From the NCBI GenBank assembly GCA_945867255.1, contig CAMBHV010000001.1, forward strand, positions 1 to 34,807: a stretch of DNA of 34,807 nucleotides. The letters are read 5' to 3'. The position numbers and the translations under genes were made by a program. The stretch is from an uncultured Clostridia bacterium (GTDB taxonomy: Bacteria; Bacillota; Clostridia; Oscillospirales; Ruminococcaceae). Below the pieces are notes generated by a model. That model worked only from the letters and a program-made list of their open reading frames with translations, was not told where the DNA came from and made no database searches. Shown here piece after piece: positions 31,431 to 34,807 of this stretch. Numbering within the stretch: position 1 is the stretch's first letter; each line of letters starts with the position of its first letter.

Positions 31431-31586
31431 TCAGTGGGTGAGGCCGTGTTTCACACGGTCATGTTCTTCTGCTTTCTTTGCATCGTTCCATTTATCCATT
31501 GTACCAACCAGATAACCGGTGATACGGCGAATGCGCTCAAACTTTACATCTTTTCCGTATTTTGCTTCTACATTGGTCTGAATCAT
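31431..31586 (-). CDS. Separate glycyl-radical segment of class III RNR (NrdD C-terminal piece)
   Basis: A 51-residue protein, MIQTNVEAKYGKDVKFERIR followed by RITGYLVGTMDKWNDAKKAE and EHDRVKHGLTH. KFERIRRITGYLVGT and DRVKHG match the extreme C-terminus of ordinary single-chain NrdD, where RxxGYL holds the radical glycine; here that is Gly24. AAGGAG is 8 bases before the ATG. The gene lies between the large nrdD and nrdG, 91 bases after the former, with an apparent promoter in the gap. Its role must be to complete the large subunit. It is not a simple frameshift remnant: start, ribosome site and reading frame are intact, and the large subunit has its own tail. A longer frame upstream to 31646 has no start support. 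Confidence 0.85.
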   Translation of the reverse strand: MIQTNVEAKYGKDVKFERIRRITGYLVGTMDKWNDAKKAEEHDRVKHGLTH

Positions 31587-31628
31587 CCTGCATGCTCCTT
31601 CCTGAAATCTGTTATAACGCATCTCTCT

Positions 31629-31663
31629 ATTGATATAATATATCAATTTATATCATATTTCAA
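31629..31663 (-). promoter_or_regulatory. Promoter for the glycyl-radical piece and nrdG, overlapped by a 19-bp palindrome
   Basis: On the reverse strand a -35 TTGAAA (31658-31663) and -10 TATTAT (31635-31640) are 17 bases apart, about 42 bases before the ATG at 31586. The palindrome with arms ATTGATATA and TATATCAAT (31629-31647) covers the -10. It has TTGAT/ATCAA ends like Fnr-type sites, but spacing 7 instead of 4, so the regulator is unclear. In RNA it could also be a stabilising hairpin. Confidence 0.6.
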
Positions 31664-31677
31664 TAGGTTTCAAAATT

Positions 31678-33966
31678 TTATTCACATCCGCAAAACGTAG
31701 TGATTTCCGGATAACGCTTGCGCAACTCGTCAATGCGCTCTTTGGAAAGGGCTTCGCCTTCCCGGCGCCCACAACGAGGGCAAACTTCCCCGATTACACC
31801 CACGTAGCCACACACAGGGTCGCGATCTACCGGGTGGTTAATGGAGCCATAACCCACACCTGCGTCATGCATGCAACGTACTACGGATTCAAAAGCTTCC
31901 ACATTGTTAGCGGTGTCACCATCCAGTTCCACATAACTGATATGCCCCGCATTTGTCAGCGCATGATACGGTGCTTCTTTATAAATTTTGTCATAAGCCG
32001 AAATGGGGAACCACACCGGAATGTGGAACGAGTTTGTATAATATTCGCGGTCGGTCACGCCCGGGATAATGCCGTAACGTTTTTTGTCCATGCGGATGAA
32101 CCGGCCACTCAGGCCCTCTGCCGGCGTTGCCAGCAACGTAAAGTTCATATGCATGGCCTGGCTCTTCGCATCGCAGAACTCGCGCATATGGCGCACGATG
32201 GCAAGCCCTTTCTGCTGCATCTCATCGCTTTCGCCATGATGATGCCCATATAGTGCTGTCAACGTTTCTGCCAAACCAATAAAACCAATAGACAGTGTGC
32301 CGTGCTTCAGCACTTCACGCACTTCATCATTGGGCCCCAATTTATCGGAATCCAGCCAAACGCCCTGCCCCATCAGGAACGGATAATTGTAAACCCGTTT
32401 GGACGCCTGAATCTCAAAGCGATCCAAAAGCTGCTGGGCCACCAGCTCCATCATATCGTCCAGCTTTTTATAGAACAGGGCTTCGTCACCATGGCTCTCA
32501 ATGGCAAGACGTGGCATATTGATGGAAGTAAAAGAAAGGTTTCCGCGGGAATAGGCAATCTGGCGTTCGGGGTCGTACACATTGCCCATCACACGCGTAC
32601 GGCAGCCCATGGTAGCAACCTCCGTCTCCGGATGGCCGGGTTTGTAATACTGCAGGTTAAACGGACTGTCCAGGAACACATAGTTCGGGAACAGACGCTT
32701 TGCCGACACCTTGCAGGAAAGTTCAAACAAATCGTAGTTCGGGTCGCCCGGGTTGTAGTTAACGCCCTCTTTGACTTTGAAGATATGAATGGGGAAAATG
32801 GGAGTTTCACCATGGCCCAGGCCTGCATCTTCCGCCAACAGGATATTGCGGATTGCCATGCGGCCCTCGGGGGAGGTATCTGTGCCATAGTTGATGGAAG
32901 AAAAAGGCGTCTGTGCGCCAGCGCGCGAATGCATGGTGTTCAGGTTGTGCACAAAGCCTTCCATCGCCTGATAGGTCTCACGGTCTGTTTTTGCCGTGGC
33001 CCGACGGCGCGCATGTGCCACAAGATGGGCCGCTTTTTCGGCGCTCAGCCGTCCAGTCGCCGCAATGGCGCCGGCCGCCGCTGCGTCAAATGTGGCGGCA
33101 TGTGTTTCCAGGCGCACATCGTCATCCCCTGCGGCCTCTTTGCCCGCTGCAATGGCCTGTTCTACCAGAGCCGTTTCATCGTCTGTGTCCAAAATATCTT
33201 CCAGTGCCTCGCGCAATTTGGCACGGTACTGTTTACGGAACGTTTTGCCAACGCCCTCCGCCATGGCGTAATCGAAGTTCGGCGCGCTTTGACCACCATG
33301 CTGATCGTTCTGGTTGGACTGGATGGCAATGGCGGCCAATGCCGCATAGCTGGCGATACTCTGCGGCTCACGCAGATAACCGTGCCCGGTGGAAAAACCG
33401 CCATGGAACAGTTTCAGCAAATCGATTTGGCAACAAGTAGTGGTAAGGGCATAAAAATCGAAGTCGTGGATATGGATATCGCCTTCTGCATAGGCCTTGG
33501 CCTGTGCAGGCGTAAGGAGATACGCTGCATTATAGGCTTTTGCACCCGCGGTACCAATCTGCAACATGGAGCCCATGGCCGTGTTGCCGTCGATATTGGC
33601 ATTGTCACGCTTCATATCGCTGAGCCGGGCATCCACATTGGTGATTTCATCGATGGATTTCATCAGGCTTGTTTTGGCTTCGCGGATACGCGTACGCTCG
33701 GCACGGTACAGGATATACTGTTTCGCAGCCTCCTCGCATCCAGCGCGCATCAGTTCTTGCTCCACTGTGTCCTGAATCTGTTCAATCTTCGGCGTCTCTT
33801 CCCCGCAAAGCTCTTCCAAGCGCTTTTCTACATTATTTGCTACCCGAGCGGCTACGGAAGCATCTCCCTCGCGGGCGGCCTCCAGCGCTTTCAAAATGGC
33901 GGATGCGATCTTGCTTTCATCGTACAACACCACGCGCCCGTCCCGCTTCATAATGCTTTTGATCAT
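31678..33966 (-). CDS. nrdD: Anaerobic ribonucleoside-triphosphate reductase large subunit lacking the glycyl-radical loop
   Basis: A 762-residue class III RNR. Residues about 1-97 are an ATP-cone (IKSIMKRDGRVVLYDESKIA) for allosteric control. The catalytic barrel follows, with IHIHDFDFYALTTTCCQ and VATMGCRTRVMGN, whose Cys455 is the likely thiyl-radical residue. The C-terminal zinc region has only three Cys in VCGYVGVIGEVCPRCG (719, 729, 732), then a tail ending TTFCGCE with Cys759 and Cys761. The expected RxxGYL glycyl loop is absent from this chain and is supplied by the next gene. GGAGGAG precedes the ATG. A NrdR-box promoter lies upstream. It reduces NTPs to dNTPs in anoxic conditions. 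Confidence 0.93.
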   Translation of the reverse strand: MIKSIMKRDGRVVLYDESKIASAILKALEAAREGDASVAARVANNVEKRLEELCGEETPKIEQIQDTVEQELMRAGCEEAAKQYILYRAERTRIREAKTSLMKSIDEITNVDARLSDMKRDNANIDGNTAMGSMLQIGTAGAKAYNAAYLLTPAQAKAYAEGDIHIHDFDFYALTTTCCQIDLLKLFHGGFSTGHGYLREPQSIASYAALAAIAIQSNQNDQHGGQSAPNFDYAMAEGVGKTFRKQYRAKLREALEDILDTDDETALVEQAIAAGKEAAGDDDVRLETHAATFDAAAAGAIAATGRLSAEKAAHLVAHARRRATAKTDRETYQAMEGFVHNLNTMHSRAGAQTPFSSINYGTDTSPEGRMAIRNILLAEDAGLGHGETPIFPIHIFKVKEGVNYNPGDPNYDLFELSCKVSAKRLFPNYVFLDSPFNLQYYKPGHPETEVATMGCRTRVMGNVYDPERQIAYSRGNLSFTSINMPRLAIESHGDEALFYKKLDDMMELVAQQLLDRFEIQASKRVYNYPFLMGQGVWLDSDKLGPNDEVREVLKHGTLSIGFIGLAETLTALYGHHHGESDEMQQKGLAIVRHMREFCDAKSQAMHMNFTLLATPAEGLSGRFIRMDKKRYGIIPGVTDREYYTNSFHIPVWFPISAYDKIYKEAPYHALTNAGHISYVELDGDTANNVEAFESVVRCMHDAGVGYGSINHPVDRDPVCGYVGVIGEVCPRCGRREGEALSKERIDELRKRYPEITTFCGCE

Positions 33967-34094
33967 CTGAATTTCTCCTCCAGTTCACACGAAGCCGCTC
34001 ACCGCATAAACGGCATGCTGCCAAGGCCTGACCGCCCGGCACGCACGCCGCAAAGAGTTTCGCCGTTCCTCGCAAAATCTTGAATGCGTATACT

Positions 34095-34123
34095 ATATTA
34101 GCACTAGATATTGTGCCGGTCAA
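34095..34123 (-). promoter_or_regulatory. nrdD promoter with NrdR box in the spacer
   Basis: On the reverse strand a -35 TTGACC (34118-34123) and -10 TAATAT (34095-34100) are 17 bases apart. The spacer holds GCACAATATCTAGTGC (34101-34116), an almost exact match to the NrdR-box consensus acaCwAtATaTwGtgt. NrdR repressors bind such boxes at RNR genes. NrdR boxes often come in pairs; no second good copy is seen at the usual distance of about 31 bp. Confidence 0.8.
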
Positions 34124-34163
34124 GCACAAAGGCGACGGGCTTTTTTTGTTTTTTTTATCAGAT

Positions 34164-34192
34164 TTGCCAAGGCCGAACTATTTGTTTATAAT
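34164..34192 (+). promoter_or_regulatory. Promoter of the YgjP-type gene
   Basis: A -35 TTGCCA (34164-34169), 17-base spacer and consensus -10 TATAAT (34187-34192) precede the TTG start by about 42 bases. A T-rich run (34141-34157) lies just upstream. It is divergent from nrdD. Confidence 0.75.
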
Positions 34193-34234
34193 AATGAACT
34201 GAGCTCGTCCCCCATCGAAAGGAGGCATGCCCCC

Positions 34235-34783
34235 TTGCAGCCGCTGCGCAGAGAGCCCGCACCAGGCATCGTCTATTTCCTTACATATAAAAAAGTAAAA
34301 AACATCAACCTCCGTATTGGCCCGGACGGCCATACACATGTCAGTGCGCCACGCAGAGTCACCCTTGCGCAGGTAGATGCCTTTGTACTTTCCCGGGCAT
34401 CTTGGATTGATCGGGCAAAACAGCGGGCAGCCAGGCAGCGGGCAGCAGATGCCCTGCCGTGTACCGTAACGCCCGCGCAGGCTTTGGATTTGTTTGAGGC
34501 GGTCAGCGATCAAATCTTTCCTCTTTTTGCCACCATTCTAGGGGGGCGTCGGCCAATTCTGAAAGTTCGCCTGATGAAAACGCGATGGGGCGTGTGTACG
34601 CCGGCCAAACATCAAATCACGCTAAACCTTCGCTTAGCGGAAAGGCCCATGGCAGCGGTAGAGTATGTGATTGTGCATGAATATGCTCATTTTGTGCACT
34701 GTGATCATTCCCCCGCATTTTGGGCGGTAGTAGCGAATATTCTTCCCGATTATCAGACACGGCGAGCACTTCTTCGCTTGTAG
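34235..34783 (+). CDS. YgjP-like (DUF45/M48-type) zinc metallopeptidase
   Basis: A 182-residue SprT/YgjP-like protein. The zinc site is VEYVIVHEYAHFVHCDHSPAF, with His148-Glu149, His152 and His158 as the likely third ligand. MKTRWGVCTPAKHQITLNLRL is the family's KSRWGSC-like motif, and NILPDYQTRRALL ends the domain. Family members are thought to be metallopeptidases or chaperone-like; the substrate is unknown. The start is TTG at 34235, with GGAGG 9 bases upstream; an ATG 8 bases earlier is in another frame. The last 24 bases of the window after the stop hold a small ACATG/CATGT dyad only. Confidence 0.9.
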   Translation: MQPLRREPAPGIVYFLTYKKVKNINLRIGPDGHTHVSAPRRVTLAQVDAFVLSRASWIDRAKQRAARQRAADALPCTVTPAQALDLFEAVSDQIFPLFATILGGRRPILKVRLMKTRWGVCTPAKHQITLNLRLAERPMAAVEYVIVHEYAHFVHCDHSPAFWAVVANILPDYQTRRALLRL

Positions 34784-34807
34784 TTACATGCGTCATCCAT
34801 GTGAAAA

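Noticed and set aside
31431..31677. Simple frameshift or sequencing error breaking one nrdD
   Set aside because: The 91-base gap contains a promoter-like element and ribosome site, and the large chain has its own distinct tail, so a single base change would not rejoin the two.
32302..34083. A 593-codon open frame opposite nrdD
   Set aside because: Complement of the conserved NrdD coding sequence; no start signal and no recognisable domain.

Overview
The window (about 35 kb, roughly half GC) looks like chromosomal DNA of an anaerobic low-to-mid GC Gram-positive bacterium of class Clostridia, most likely the Oscillospirales. This is inferred from strong AGGAGG-type ribosome sites with frequent GTG/TTG starts, the protein families present (DUF5662, DUF6132, YitT, CmpB-type membrane protein, ECF S component, MocR regulator), and class III (anaerobic) ribonucleotide reductase as the only RNR visible. 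No tRNA, rRNA, CRISPR array, insertion sequence, integrase or phage gene was seen. It reads as core or near-core chromosome with short operons separated by strong intrinsic terminators.

Layout. 1-3.2 kb: the start of a NUDIX hydrolase, NAD(P)H-hydrate epimerase, an EamA transporter with a structured leader, a DUF5662 protein and a DJ-1/PfpI protein. 3.4-7.2 kb: a fruR-fruK-acetyltransferase operon and a CNNM/CBS membrane protein. 7.4-11 kb: a membrane-anchored SGNH hydrolase, then an ECF S component divergent from a MocR (GntR-aminotransferase) regulator, which suggests vitamin B6 uptake. 11-15.7 kb: redox genes: DUF6132 and thioredoxin divergent from a Crp/Fnr regulator, a MATE exporter, a gene-poor stretch of about 520 bp, then ccdA and a TlpA-like thiol oxidoreductase. 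15.7-21.2 kb: aspS, a DUF1015 protein, then a free-standing GlmU-C-like acetyltransferase directly before glmM. 21.2-24.9 kb: TetR regulator, M20 amidohydrolase and a divergent YfcC-family transporter around a perfect 29-bp palindrome. 25-30.7 kb: zinc-ribbon protein, CmpB-family membrane protein and hisS as one operon; dinB with a Dabb protein; YitT-family protein with trmB. 30.9-34.1 kb: the anaerobic RNR locus. 34.2 kb to the end: a YgjP-type metallopeptidase.

The most striking feature is the RNR locus. The large NrdD protein stops after its cysteine-rich region, and the glycyl-radical loop (RITGYL) is encoded by a separate 51-residue gene with its own ribosome site and an apparent promoter, between the large nrdD and nrdG. 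The large gene has a textbook NrdR-box palindrome inside its promoter spacer. Other notable points are a MocR regulator with Arg where the PLP-binding Lys is expected, a GlmU-C-like protein that keeps the acetyltransferase catalytic residues next to GlmM, a possible mutually exclusive hairpin leader before the EamA transporter, and a Crp/Fnr-type site placed to act on both the thioredoxin promoter and the regulator's own promoter.
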